A DNA stretch of 64,000 nucleotides from Seiridium cupressi (GCA_036674765.1 JARVKI010000045.1:186001-250000), one strand, 5' to 3'. Shown: positions 22,699 to 33,146, counted from the first letter of the stretch. Notes: generated from the letters alone by a model not told the origin. Translations and numbers: made by a program.

Positions 22699-25167
22699 AT
22701 GACTTCAGAGTACCACAAGAGGCTTTCGGTGCCTCTTGATGGTAGGAACCTTGTCTTCTCCACAATCACTACCTCTATCATTTCTGCGAAAGCCTTCCGA
22801 ATTTATTCACACTCAGACGCGACGTCGAGCTTCGAAATCGCGATTTGGGGCGTTTCGTTTTTTTCCGAGGATTTAATATTTCTTTTGGGACTCCGATATT
22901 TACTCTCGAAAACATGGTGCCCGTCACAGCGCATTCGCTATGCTGCTTCAGCGATCGCTGGTTTCGCCGCAACAGCACTCCTCCTCATGGCAGCCGCGAC
23001 CATTTCAGTATTTCTGATCACTGGTTCGGAGATCCATTGGCACCACATTGGCGTCATGAACGACTCTTCCGGGTCGAAAATGATGTTTTCAGCAGGATTT
23101 AACACATTTGTCATGGTATTAGCAACCCTCGTATCGGCAAGCTGGTTTTCGCGCAGGATTTGTTACGACGCTGCCGGCGCAGCCATCGATATGGCTACTG
23201 AAGCCTTCGCCCTCACTCTCAGCTTCGTGAAATCTCGCTCCGGCGCCACCGACGAGAAAAGCATCACGTTGGAAGAAGGGGGATATCTACGCGATCGGAG
23301 TGGCTCGAGATTCGACCCCGCGGTAATCCTTCGCGTCGCAATCGGCTTCGCAATCATGCTCCAGATCCCGATGGCTTTCATTCATTCTGATGATCCAAGA
23401 TTGAACTCACTGAGCTGGACGTTGCCATTGATGCCATGCATGGAGCCTTCGCACTCGTCGGCGCAGCTCTACGACCTTTCCTTGTCCCGTGGAGACAGCG
23501 GTTCCAATTCGACGCACGGTGCAGAATTCCTCAACGTTACCGCGTTACGCGAACCGATACGCCTTCCATGGCTGCCCCAAAACGTCCGCGTCCCGGGCTT
23601 CGAGGACTGGTACGATAAAGATAGCCAGCACTACGCATCGCTCACCGATCCACTGAAGGTATTCAACTTGGATGAAAGGCTGCACCCTGCGCTACGGAAG
23701 AGCATTGCAGACATCAACGTACGCCACGTCGTTTTTCTTATCCTCGAAAGTACTAGAAGCGACGTGTTCCCGATCGAAAATGCCACCAGCATCTGGAATC
23801 GCTTGGCAGAGTCTTACTCGAACAAGACATTACCGCAAGAAGAAATCGAGAGATTGACAAATCTCACAAACACTGCTAGGCTACTTGCTGGTGTTGACAA
23901 TGATCATTTAGACCAGTCTAAGGGCTCTGGCGGCGGCATTCGAGCTCGGAATGCCTTCACAACCGCATCTTACACGCTGAAGAGCCTAGTCGGAACCCTC
24001 TGTGGCATTACCCCGCTTACCGTCGACTTTGACGAAGAAGTCTCACACCACATTTACCAGCCATGCCTAGGGCACATCTTCCAGGCATTCAACTCACTCA
24101 ACAACAAAGACTTGATCGGCAAGAGCTTCACGTCCCATCAATGGAAGTCGTTATTTATGCAATCTGTCACGGGGGAATATGATAAACAAAGTAACCTGAT
24201 GTATAAGATGGGATATGATAACGACAGTCTTATCACAAAGGAATATTTGAAGGGGGCCCAAGCCAAGTTTGGCCCGGAAGATACCCCCGATATTAACTAC
24301 TACGGTATGCCGGAAGTGGTCCTTGAGGAGTATATTAGAGACGCATTCTCTATAGCGGCTCAGAACAATGAGAGGTTGTTCTTGACACATCTAACAAGCA
24401 CAAGCCACCATCCATTCAAGATACCTGCTTCTACCGAGGAAGCCGCCGGCGCGAGCGACAAGAAAAGTGTTGATGACCTTACCGGATACCTAAACGCCAT
24501 CGGCTACGTGGATCGATGGATTGGCAAAGTACGAAGTATCATAGATGAAGCCGGCGTTACCGACGAGACTCTGCTTGTCGTTCTTGGCGACCACGGGATA
24601 TCCTTGCCCGAAGACGACGCCATCACACCCTACGAAAACCCAAACGTTGGCAACTTTCGCGTTCCGATCATGCTGCATCACCCGAAGCTTCCGAAGATGG
24701 ATATACAAGATGCAGTAATCTCGTCTCAGGTCCTCCCCACAGTCCTGGACCTACTCTTGGAGAGCAAATCGCTATCGAGAGCGGAGAGCCGTGCCGCGCG
24801 GGACCTGGTTGGGAACTATGAGGGCCAGTCACTACTGCGGCCGCTGAAGAAAGTCTCACAGAGTGGCGGTGGTGACTGGCATTTCTCCGTGTCGAACCCT
24901 GGCGGCACTATGGTGTCTGTCCGTGACGCTCGCGAACCCCGGTGGCGCTTGATTGTACCACTATCATCAGATGTGGCGTGGCGCTTCACCGACTTGGAGA
25001 CGGACCGCTACGAGAAATCCCCGCTTACAGCTCGCAATCTTCTGAAGTTGGCGGCTACGATTAGAGAGTCTTACGGGGCTGAGAGAGCCGAATGGATAGA
25101 AGAAGCGGCATCCGTCACAAGATGGTGGGTCCAAGAAAATAGGCGGCGATGGCGATATAATCCCTAG
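22699..25167 (+). CDS. membrane-anchored sulfatase/phosphoglycerol-transferase-fold protein
   Basis: An intronless frame of 822 residues with a pyrimidine-rich leader ending in TCATTCACT just before the ATG. The first 260 residues hold about five membrane helices. An extracytoplasmic alkaline-phosphatase-superfamily domain follows. Its landmarks are VVFLILESTRSDVFP, the nucleophile region FTTASYTLKSLVGTLCGITP, HLTSTSHHPF, and the metal-binding VVLGDHGISLPED. This layout resembles bacterial LtaS/OpgB enzymes and a family of fungal sulfatase-annotated membrane proteins. The likely nucleophile is the Thr in SYTLKS. Substrate is unknown; transfer or hydrolysis of a phosphate or sulfate ester at the cell surface or in the secretory pathway is inferred. 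Confidence 0.85.
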   Translation: MTSEYHKRLSVPLDGRNLVFSTITTSIISAKAFRIYSHSDATSSFEIAIWGVSFFSEDLIFLLGLRYLLSKTWCPSQRIRYAASAIAGFAATALLLMAAATISVFLITGSEIHWHHIGVMNDSSGSKMMFSAGFNTFVMVLATLVSASWFSRRICYDAAGAAIDMATEAFALTLSFVKSRSGATDEKSITLEEGGYLRDRSGSRFDPAVILRVAIGFAIMLQIPMAFIHSDDPRLNSLSWTLPLMPCMEPSHSSAQLYDLSLSRGDSGSNSTHGAEFLNVTALREPIRLPWLPQNVRVPGFEDWYDKDSQHYASLTDPLKVFNLDERLHPALRKSIADINVRHVVFLILESTRSDVFPIENATSIWNRLAESYSNKTLPQEEIERLTNLTNTARLLAGVDNDHLDQSKGSGGGIRARNAFTTASYTLKSLVGTLCGITPLTVDFDEEVSHHIYQPCLGHIFQAFNSLNNKDLIGKSFTSHQWKSLFMQSVTGEYDKQSNLMYKMGYDNDSLITKEYLKGAQAKFGPEDTPDINYYGMPEVVLEEYIRDAFSIAAQNNERLFLTHLTSTSHHPFKIPASTEEAAGASDKKSVDDLTGYLNAIGYVDRWIGKVRSIIDEAGVTDETLLVVLGDHGISLPEDDAITPYENPNVGNFRVPIMLHHPKLPKMDIQDAVISSQVLPTVLDLLLESKSLSRAESRAARDLVGNYEGQSLLRPLKKVSQSGGGDWHFSVSNPGGTMVSVRDAREPRWRLIVPLSSDVAWRFTDLETDRYEKSPLTARNLLKLAATIRESYGAERAEWIEEAASVTRWWVQENRRRWRYNP

Positions 25168-26002
25168 CACAACTAGCAGAGGAAGTAATATGCCATGTAA
25201 GAATAAAATTAATGATAACGACAAAGTCCACAGCATGATTGGTCGTGAAGTTCTCACTCAATCAAATTGAATGAAAGTATCAGCAAGTCTTTGTTCTGTG
25301 ACATGGCTGACCAGGCACTGCGGGAAATGCGACTCCATCAACCACTCGATCCATTCCTCATACCTTCGTCCATCTTGACACTGTTAGTAGGACAAAGCAC
25401 ATAAATCTGACATTATTAAAATTACAGGCTGAAAGCTGACTGCCCAAAGGGAAGGTAATCGAGACTTAGGTGTTTCGCAAAATTGCATCACTAACAAATG
25501 TTAATACCGTGTTCGGCCCGTTCAGATCTAAGCTAGACCCCAAACCTCAGCACTGTCTTGCGGTTATTGGAACTTCACGAACCACTCTGCAGCAGGTCGG
25601 ACCACGAACCGCAGTTTCTTGGAAACCAAATAGAGACGTGACACAATTTTGGCATAGGACACAGCCCGATACTAGCGTCAGCAGCAAGACGGCAACGGCG
25701 GCAGGCAGCAACATTCACAGAATGGGTACGGAGAAGATGATATGGACTACCACTCCGCATTTCCAAACTATGCGCATGGTTCAAGTACCATCCGCCTTAC
25801 CAGTTTCTAACAGATTTCACGGTTTATCGGGGTCAAAAAGGCCGAGCTGCAAGGGCCCCAGGAGTTGTGTAAATTACAAAAGCTGAAGAGCTAGAGGTAA
25901 GCTCCAAAGCTCCTGCCTAAATACTCAGTTCTACCAGCTGCGCCAGCTGCGCCAGTCCGTGACAGCTTTTAACATTTACGGAGTTGTTAATGGGATATTA
26001 AA
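25168..26002. other. intergenic; short direct repeat, no supported gene
   Basis: This lies between two convergent genes. A 9-nt direct repeat (ccagctgcg twice plus ccag) is at 25934-25955. One plus-strand frame of 138 codons (25470-25886) has an unusual Arg/Thr/Ser-rich composition and no recognisable motif, so I do not call it. Confidence 0.4.
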
Positions 26003-26726
26003 TTATTCCTTAACTTCATCGCCATCCCATTCCACGCCACTAAAAACCCTTTTCAGCGATTCGAGATCGTTCCTTACCGCCCCGGCATCGGTCGTCTGGG
26101 AGGCATCGACGAAATCAATAAGAAGGGCTTGGCTGTCCGACTTCCTGATCAGTATGTTTTCGACCATGTGGATGTCGCCATGGACCCAGCCTAGGCCGTG
26201 CAATGCCTTGAGAGCCCTCATAGCAACCCTAGCATCGGACTTGCTTTTTGAGTCGGTCTCGCGTGTCTCGACGTAGTCCACCAGGATTCCCACATCAACG
26301 AGGGTTTCCATGTCAACGACTTTCGCTCCGAGTTCTGGTCCAATACCATGGCCATGGATGGCCTTGTACGCCTTTAACTCTTTTTGGACGAAGTTAATGT
26401 TGCGGTAGTCGTATTTGAACGCCCATGTCTTGGCGCTGTCCCATCCTTCGGTACTTCGTACGTTTGCCTTGGATACTGTCGCGTCGGCACCCTGACCAAT
26501 CTGGGCGCCAACTGTAATCTCCTCAAAATAAAGCTCCTCTTCTGGTCCAGGTCCTGCGCGTTTCGCAATTGTATAAGGCTCCTTCAAGATAAGAGTAGCT
26601 ACGGTTAGTCTTCATGATATCAACTAGATAATTTCGGAAGATTCTTACTCTAGCTGCAAGCCCAGGATATCCAAGGACAGTCTGGACCCCGATAAGGCCA
26701 AGCAGTTGAATGGTGAGCAGACGCAT
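26003..26726 (-). CDS. kinase-fold protein with a signal peptide
   Basis: Exons 26726-26649 and 26581-26003 join in frame (AAR|EPYT) to 218 residues. The first exon encodes a clear signal peptide (MRLLTIQLLGLIGVQTVLG). The rest is a small kinase fold: glycine loop IGQGADATV, beta3 WAFKYDYR, alphaC QKELKAYKAI, catalytic loop HGDIHMVENIL, and IDFVDAS where DFG would be. The catalytic Asp and the DFG Asp remain, but there is one extra residue between HGDIH and the Asn, and Gly is Val. At 218 residues it is shorter than a standard kinase domain. It may act in the ER or outside the cell, either as an unusual kinase or a pseudokinase. Substrate is unknown. A TATA box precedes it. Confidence 0.75.
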
Positions 26727-26885
26727 GTTGTTCAAGGTATGGGGACCGGACTATATTCGAAGGAGGTTCAATAGGTGCACGCGAAGTTTGGTCTTGTAAG
26801 ATAGTGTGATTCAAAGGGTTGGAATCTGAGTCTGTTGATGTCTTCGTTGATGTCTCTGTGACCTTGAACGTGGAATAGAGGTCAG

Positions 26886-26893
26886 CTTTTATA
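26886..26893 (-). promoter_or_regulatory. TATA box of the secreted kinase-fold gene
   Basis: The minus strand reads TATAAAAG 160 bp upstream of the ATG at 26726. Confidence 0.5.
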
Positions 26894-27684
26894 TCTGATG
26901 CCCATCACTGTCAAGCCTACTAACGTCATCACAAGACGAGGCGCCACTCTCAAAACTCGTAACGTCATATCCAATTTGTTACCTCCACTACCCAATAGTT
27001 CATTGCATCATTTCACTCTTACACGTTAGAGACACATAGACGACGGCGCACGCACTTGCGGAAGACACGACTGAGGAACATACGGGAAGGATCCGTCGAG
27101 AAACAGATCGATATGATCATTTTGGCGTACTGTTAGATCTGCAGTGTGTTTTCGTTAATGAAACATCGTCTTTAACGTATTTAAGGAAAAAAAGAAGCCT
27201 AACATTCTTGGCAGCTTAGGTACCCACTTTTGTAACTGATGGAGTTACTGCTTACGTTACTCGATCGGCCGGCCCTTTGTAATAAATTAAATCGAAGATT
27301 TACACGTCAGCGGTTGCCTCATTCGTGGCGCAGTATGATCATTTTTGCTATTTGTTATTCTTAGGCTCTTCAGCGGCAATCTTCGTATGTATCTTATTTA
27401 AAGAGTGGTTCTAATATGAAAACGCTGCAATGTAAGCAGATCGGCATCGAAGGTCAACGTTATATTAATATTTATATCATATTCTGTAATGTGTCCCTCG
27501 GATTTTGAAGATCATGTCAGCATAGCATAGCAGGGTAGAAGGACGAGATTACCGAGATATTTTCCGTCGCCCATTGATTGCTATGAACACTCGTCCCTGT
27601 GCAGTCTGAAACACGTAGTAAATCAAATGGGCAGAAATTATTCTTTCTATTTATACAGAAATCCAGAATAGCTCCTTATTTGCT
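26894..27684. other. intergenic, AT-rich in part
   Basis: This stretch lies upstream of the secreted kinase-fold gene and downstream of the sedolisin gene. It contains AT-rich segments around 27160-27300 and 27400-27500 and no coding frame that I can support. Confidence 0.4.
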
Positions 27685-29634
27685 TCAGGGAAGACTCATA
27701 AACATGTCTCTCGCCTTTTGATAATCCAGCGTCCCGAGGCCTGTCACAGGATCCCAGCCATTCGCGGCAGGAAAAGCTACTCGGAATCCGCACCCCTCGT
27801 TATTCCCCACTACGACATCGTTGAACACCTCTGGATGCGCATATAATGCTTGGTTAATGAATCCGACTGTTGATTTTCCTGCAGCAAGGCGATCGTTGTT
27901 CATCATAGAGATCATAGAGGCCACAACTGGAGCAGACGCCGAGGTTCCGTGCACAGTGGTAATATTGCCGTGCATGGCGACCAGGTATGATTGGCCCAAG
28001 GCTGACAAATCAGGAAACCCACGTCCACCACGATTGAATGTCCAGCCCAAGTCGGCTAAATGCTCGTGCTTTTGCTCCATATACTCGGCAACCGCGTCTG
28101 ATTGATATGGAGGGACCGCGAACACGTTGCTAAAGCCACCGCCGCTTGATAGCGTTGCTGAACCGTTGTCCGATTCACGATATAATGCCGTCTCCGCGAA
28201 AAGTGGCGTAGGTACTGGTAGACCGGTACTGTTGTAATTTATCGTCCAGTTTCTACCCGTGTTCGCCGGCGATAGTCGCTGAGTGGCACCAACTGTGGTC
28301 ACCCATGGACAACTTGCTGGCCATCCAGGACTGAAGTTGCCTGTATTGGTAGCGTTGGACACACCCGTCGTTGCATTAATGCATGCACCTGGCTGCATGC
28401 CTCCCTCAACACCAGTATCACCACTAGAGACAACCACAGTTGTGCCTAGGAGTCCCAGCTTGAGAAACTCCGTACACTGGCGTTCAAGATATTGTGCCGG
28501 GAAAGCACCCTCCGTATCCGAGTAGGAAATTGATAGGACTGTAGGAGGGCTGAGTGTTCCGCAATCGGTGGACTTGTTGTAACCCCCTAATCCGGCTGAG
28601 CTGGGAAATACTGGGTCTATAGAAGAGTTCAAGCTGCCGCAATAAAACTTGTCAAACGCGGCTAGCATATGATTGAAATTGCCGCCTTGATATAAGTCGC
28701 CCACCTGAATATTGGTCACAGGCTGGGGATCTGTCAATGCCATAGAATATTGGAAGTCGAGGTTGGGTTCCAGGTTAAAGGGCGCAATCTGAACTTCCGT
28801 TTGCATGTAACCCCCGTCGATACTTTGTACCTCCGGGCGCTTTCCGACGAGGGAGGGTTGCCATCGGGAAAAGAATAGATCCATATCCTCGGCAAGCCAT
28901 GTTACACCTGCCGGCTGGTAGATGCCAAAGCTGTTGTTTGGCTGTGGGGCGGTGTTCTTAGGTATGTTGTACAGCGCTCGGAGGCAAGACGGTACTGTGG
29001 ACTTGGCGCAGTCGATATCCAGCTGTCCATCACTTTGAGCACGCTCGTTGACACGCCGTCCAGGTGTCGGTTGTCCCCCTGGTGACCTTTTGGACACAGG
29101 AGGAATGAGCGAAAATGCAATATATTCAACGTAAGGCTTGATTGAGCGTGGTATGTGATACTCTTCGCAGTTCGCACGGAACGATCCTGTATCCTTGTGA
29201 CGAAAATAATGGAATCGCGTGTGAAAGAGCTGAGTCGCCTCAGCAGTGGTAGAGTGGAAGGCAAGACAGTCTCCACTATGACACCGGGACAAACGCCTTG
29301 GCGTGACATCAGACGTTCTGAGCCAGTGCAAGATAGATTCTATGGCTCCATCCGTGGGTTTAAATGCTTCAGCCACCTCTTGAGCCGTCCAGTATTTCCC
29401 ATAATTAGGAGAGGCGGGATCTGATATTTCCAGAAGAGATGAAGCGAAAGGGGCGATATTTGGCGGAACGAGTCTGATCTCAATGTGTAGTGGTGCGTCC
29501 GGGGGCAATTGACCGCCCTTGATCAACTTGCTTTCTGTGAGAGGCGTCAATGTGTGATATGAAACGTAGCCCGGCATCGAAAGGGCTATCCCAGCCATAG
29601 ATAGGTGAAATGCAAAGTATAATAAATTTATCAT
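27685..29634 (-). CDS. sedolisin, serine-carboxyl tripeptidyl peptidase (S53)
   Basis: An intronless frame of 649 residues. A signal-like N-terminus (LLYFAFHLSMAGIALSMPG) is followed by an S53 prodomain of about 190 residues (SDPASPNYGKYWTAQEVAEAF) and a likely processing region with KRSPGG and GRRVNERA. The catalytic domain has Glu and Asp in EPNLDFQYSMAL, the oxyanion-hole segment VSSGDTGVEGG, and the nucleophile S565 in HGTSASAPVVASM. The calcium site is formed by FNDVVVGNNEGCG and the C-terminal GWDPVTGLGTLD. Many N-glycosylation sequons are present. Such enzymes remove tripeptides from N-termini at acidic pH outside the cell. It appears complete. Confidence 0.93.
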   Translation of the reverse strand: MINLLYFAFHLSMAGIALSMPGYVSYHTLTPLTESKLIKGGQLPPDAPLHIEIRLVPPNIAPFASSLLEISDPASPNYGKYWTAQEVAEAFKPTDGAIESILHWLRTSDVTPRRLSRCHSGDCLAFHSTTAEATQLFHTRFHYFRHKDTGSFRANCEEYHIPRSIKPYVEYIAFSLIPPVSKRSPGGQPTPGRRVNERAQSDGQLDIDCAKSTVPSCLRALYNIPKNTAPQPNNSFGIYQPAGVTWLAEDMDLFFSRWQPSLVGKRPEVQSIDGGYMQTEVQIAPFNLEPNLDFQYSMALTDPQPVTNIQVGDLYQGGNFNHMLAAFDKFYCGSLNSSIDPVFPSSAGLGGYNKSTDCGTLSPPTVLSISYSDTEGAFPAQYLERQCTEFLKLGLLGTTVVVSSGDTGVEGGMQPGACINATTGVSNATNTGNFSPGWPASCPWVTTVGATQRLSPANTGRNWTINYNSTGLPVPTPLFAETALYRESDNGSATLSSGGGFSNVFAVPPYQSDAVAEYMEQKHEHLADLGWTFNRGGRGFPDLSALGQSYLVAMHGNITTVHGTSASAPVVASMISMMNNDRLAAGKSTVGFINQALYAHPEVFNDVVVGNNEGCGFRVAFPAANGWDPVTGLGTLDYQKARDMFMSLP

Positions 29635-29952
29635 CTTCCATAATATGCTTGATATTGAGTGCGTTGTTTTGTTACGGCTCTTCTACTGGACTGCTAGTGG
29701 GGTTTTAGATCTTTTTACGTTGAGATACCTACATAAGAAAGAATGATACTTCCCATCAGCATGTGGGGCTTATCCAGTTACTTGGACGTGTAGATCTTAG
29801 GCCCCAGCATAGGCAAGAGGATTAATCGTATATTCCGTCGTGGCTTATTCAGTTCGATCGATCTTGGATTGAAACTTCTTCTAATAATATTGACCTTGTC
29901 TAATAATAGAACCCAGAAGACTTGTCTCTATTATTGCAAGAGTAGAAAAATG

Positions 29953-29960
29953 TATAAATA
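29953..29960 (+). promoter_or_regulatory. TATA box of the small secreted protein at 30075
   Basis: TATAAATA lies about 115 bp upstream of the ATG at 30075, in an otherwise plausible core promoter. Confidence 0.5.
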
Positions 29961-30074
29961 TCGTCGCGGCGCTGAATCGAACTTATTTGCGCTAGAATCT
30001 CCCAAGCACAATACGCATTAAAACAATCAAACTACATCAACATATATATAACTTGTTTGCACTTTATTACAAGT

Positions 30075-30412
30075 ATGCAGTTCACTATTATCGCTGGTAT
30101 CGCCGCCCTGTTTGCAACCGCCGCAGCGGCACCGCAACCGGCTCTCGCCAGAGACACCATGGATAAGAGAGTAAGGGACCTCTAACTTACGCCTGAATTT
30201 TACATGTGCCATACTGACTGTTAAATCTCCGAATAGGGGTATACACCTGTAATGTTTTCAAAGCACAGCTAGTCTTGGTAATCTCAACTAACCAAGCCCA
30301 GCTTTACTGCGACGATTATTGCGGCGCAAGCAAAGCGAACCCCATTTTGTACGGCCGCTGCTTCCAAGCCTGCCTGGCAACTGTCCTTCAAGATGGGTCC
30401 CAGGACGAATAA
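30075..30412 (+). CDS. 72-residue secreted peptide with Kex2 site and four cysteines
   Basis: Three exons, 30075-30170, 30237-30248 and 30302-30412, all phase 0. Exon 1 encodes a signal peptide (MQFTIIAGIAALFATAAAA), a short pro-region APQPALARDTMDKR ending in a Lys-Arg Kex2 site, and then the intron. Exon 2 is a 12-nt micro-exon coding GYTP; skipping it also keeps frame. Exon 3 reads LYCDDYCGASKANPILYGRC and continues FQACLATVLQ to the stop. The four Cys are paired as CxxxC, 13 residues between, CxxxC. The mature peptide would be about 40 residues. I know no family. Secreted effector, antimicrobial or signalling peptide are all possible. TATA box and introns with good splice sites support a real gene. 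Confidence 0.65.
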
Positions 30413-30999
30413 TGAAGACAGGGATCGTTCGAAGAACAGGATAGGAAGAAAAAATCTGCAAGCTGCTTTAGGATGTGTGAGACGCTCACCGGTGGAAACC
30501 AAATCGTTCATTCACTCTTTGTAAACATGTTGAGCCTTGGGTCGTTGCTATCTTAGTTAGATTCGGAATATGACTACAATTACTTTCTTTATATTATGCA
30601 TCACAACTATCATACGCCGTGAAAGCATTTCCACCGGAGAACTGAAAGCAAATAGATATGCCCTATTCACAACTTAATCGCCGAAACTCCTGTGTTGCTA
30701 TAATCATTCCTTCCGACGAAGTTCTCGGCGTTGCATGACATGAAGTATCGATTGTGAGGGACCAGTCTCGGCCTTGCAGATCTCCGGTCATCGTGAGTCT
30801 TCCATTATTATTATCGGCGTATGCGTAACCACCTGCGCATACGATGCCTGCGAGTGTTCGATCCTTTTGTGATCGAAGAGCCTACAGGATTGCGACTGCC
30901 GCAGCAGGTAGGAGTCTCTGTGTTACCGTATACTAGAGCGGGCAAAGTCCTAGCATTGGCGGTTGTTGAGCCAGGTCAAGTGGTGATGATAGACCTGTT

Positions 31000-31090
31000 G
31001 CCTGAGACGGAATCGGACCCATAACCTTTGTGCAGGGGAGTAGTCTGCACGATTAGCTCACCCAACGCTTGGCCACTGCGCCACTGGGGC
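31000..31090 (-). other. decayed tRNA-like element with A and B boxes
   Basis: On the minus strand an exact A box (TGGCGCAGTGG, 31083-31073) forms a full four-pair D-arm (GCGC with GCGT). A near-consensus B box (GGTCCGATTCC, 31019-31009) lies 64 nt downstream. The acceptor GCCCCAG pairs with CTCAGGC at five of seven positions. The T-stem is broken at three of five positions, and the anticodon arm cannot be closed cleanly even with an intron. It is probably a tRNA pseudogene or a tRNA-derived short element; transcription by Pol III is possible. Confidence 0.35.
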
Positions 31091-31537
31091 AAGTGATCCA
31101 TGTTAGTCAAGTCGTACTCACTCCTTACCCTAGGCCAGGTATAATTTAGCTGTCTGCTATTCGAGGTGTGTTCTGCAGGATCCCTGTTATGTTCCATAGC
31201 CAAAAGATCTACGAAGTTATAGGCTATTTTTATTCTACCCTACGGCTGATTGATAAGATACCCTCATAGTATTGAAAGTAATGCTTAGTTTATTTCTTCG
31301 TATAATCCACAATCCCGGAATAAGATAGCAGTGCGCTTTTCCACAGTGACTAGGTCTGCAATAAGACTGACTCCTTTGACTTTGGTAAGCAGAGAGTCCT
31401 TCACTGCAAATAAGCACCGCATCATCCTACTCAATTGTGATCTCTGGGCTTTCGTCATAACTCTGGCGAATTATGACCCAGCGCATCGCCCCAAGGCTTC
31501 CAAAAGAAACGGAATCTAAGTACACTCCAAGTCCAGG

Positions 31538-31546
31538 TATATAAAA
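31538..31546 (+). promoter_or_regulatory. TATA box of the secreted protein at 31680
   Basis: TATATAAAA lies about 135 bp upstream of the ATG at 31680. Confidence 0.55.
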
Positions 31547-31679
31547 GCCGGCGAATTCCCTGAACATCTTTGATCATAACAAACCAAGCAGCTTCACCAA
31601 TATCAGTACACTATTAGATCTTACAATTCAGAAAAATCCAGCAAAACTCTTAAACACATACAATCCCGTCAGCAACAAT

Positions 31680-32149
31680 ATGCTATCCATCATGAAAGCC
31701 CGCGCCTGTCTCCTTGCCCTGGTCTCTATTCCTACGCTCGTCTCTGCCGACTGTTACGGAAGTGGCGACAAGTGGAGTAGTGAGATACAGTTGGCCAGGG
31801 ATGGTGTCGATTATTGGTGCGACAATACTGTTACCAATGGAGGTGGGCTCAGCGGATATTTCAACGAGGGGCAGATGAAGACGAGGTGCCAAGAATTGTC
31901 GGACAGCAGGCATGCTGTCTTGACCAGCCAGTGGACCGGGAAGGGTGGACTCACACTGAAGGATGAGGATTGCAAGGGAGCGCTGAAACAAGAGATCGAT
32001 GGCTGTGAACGTGGCGGACAACGTACCACTGCCGACTGGTATTATTCGTGAGTACCCTGCTACTGCGTGACTACTTAGAAAGAACTGTTAGCTAACTGTG
32101 CAAAAACAGAGCCGACGTGAACGCTGGCGGGTGCCCCAATCAGGGTTAA
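31680..32149 (+). CDS. small secreted protein with six cysteines
   Basis: Exons 31680-32047 and 32110-32149 join in frame (TC + A gives Ser) to 135 residues. The signal peptide is MLSIMKARACLLALVSIPTLVSA; a second in-frame ATG at 31692 would give a tighter one. The mature chain has six Cys, at DCYGSG, DYWC, TRC, EDC, DGC and GGCPN, and ends with the pattern WYYSADVNAGGCPNQG. This end, W-x-ADxNxGxC, recurs in fungal small secreted proteins that I cannot name precisely. Three disulphides are likely. Some relatives are effector candidates; function here is unknown. A strong TATA box and an A-rich leader precede it. Confidence 0.8.
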
Positions 32150-32319
32150 AGCCTTTACACTAAAAGGTTGCCAGATGAACGATTTGGATCAAGATGGTGG
32201 TTTGCTTTCCTGAGGAGGACGTTGTATCACGTAGCTAGAATGTATAAGCATGGAAATAAAAATTACCGCTCATTACTGAATTAATTTTCTTTATTGCTGG
32301 TAGTATCGAATCTGCTCAA

Positions 32320-32906
32320 TTATCGAATATACGACTTGTGCTCAAATAGCCAGATGCAGGTGCGCTCGGCAGTCCTTCCAATATCCACACGGTGATAGTG
32401 CATGCCTGGAAACGGAAGAGACTGCAGAAGAGCTTCCCCACTCTCAGAGGGTTTGGGGGAGATGGTAGGAGGGGACTGATCGATAGAGCGTAACGGTATG
32501 TCAAGTCTCGAGAACTGGGTCTGGTGCTGCATTCGCGTGTTTGTCCCCAAGTTCACGATCCCTAGATAAATGTCCGCAGCTCGCCAGCGACTTTTCGGTA
32601 GTTTGGGTCCACACTCCCAGAGAACCGACACAGATCCATGTGGTATGCCTGAATCGTCTCGGCGTGCTCCCGCTCGTCTCCGAGGATCGAGGAGTAATCG
32701 GGCACAACTTTGTTTCCGAGCACACGGAGATGACCGCCGCTTAGTCCAAGGCCCTCTTGGAACGTCTTGGCCCTGAAATCATACTTGTGCCAGAGCATTG
32801 AGGAATCTTCTTGTGCCCTTTCTAGAGTATGGCCGCTGACGTTCCATGCCAAAGGCGTTGACGATGTTATTGAGAACATCCAGGTTAGAACTCGATGATC
32901 TCGCAA
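32320..32906 (-). pseudogene. fragment of a possible NLR-type (pre-NACHT) gene
   Basis: Two overlapping frames look coding. The first (32906-32562) contains WNVSGHTLERAQEDSSMLWH and EGLGLSGGHLRVLGNK. The second, in another frame (to 32320), ends with ALLQSLPFPGMHYHRV and TCIWLFEHKSYIR then a stop. The latter resembles the linker that precedes the NACHT domain in fungal NLR-like proteins (LLxSLxFxxMxxR, then TCxWLL). No NACHT domain follows. I infer a truncated, frameshifted remnant; the family guess is weak. Confidence 0.3.
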
Positions 32907-33146
32907 GAATCTACATGAACGATGGATAGAAAGGAGTATTTTCGACGAGAAGGACGTTTGACGGCATACTACTTTAATAATAATGCCACCGAGGCTGAGC
33001 CACGAGTATTATCGGTTGGTCGACACACCATTCTCGGGATTGTGCATGTAATAAGTCCTTGTTTTGCGTAAAGATGGTAGCGCAGGGCGTGTATAGAATT
33101 GCCCTTAAATAAAAACATTGGCGCGCGTCAAATGTCTCATAACACC

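Noticed and set aside
25470..25886. 138-codon plus-strand open frame
   Set aside because: Composition is Arg/Ser/Thr-rich with scattered Trp and Pro, no motif, no plausible promoter or splice partner; likely chance.
25930..25990. tRNA-like ggcgcagctggtaga on the minus strand
   Set aside because: Only a partial A-box resemblance; no B box and no foldable arms.
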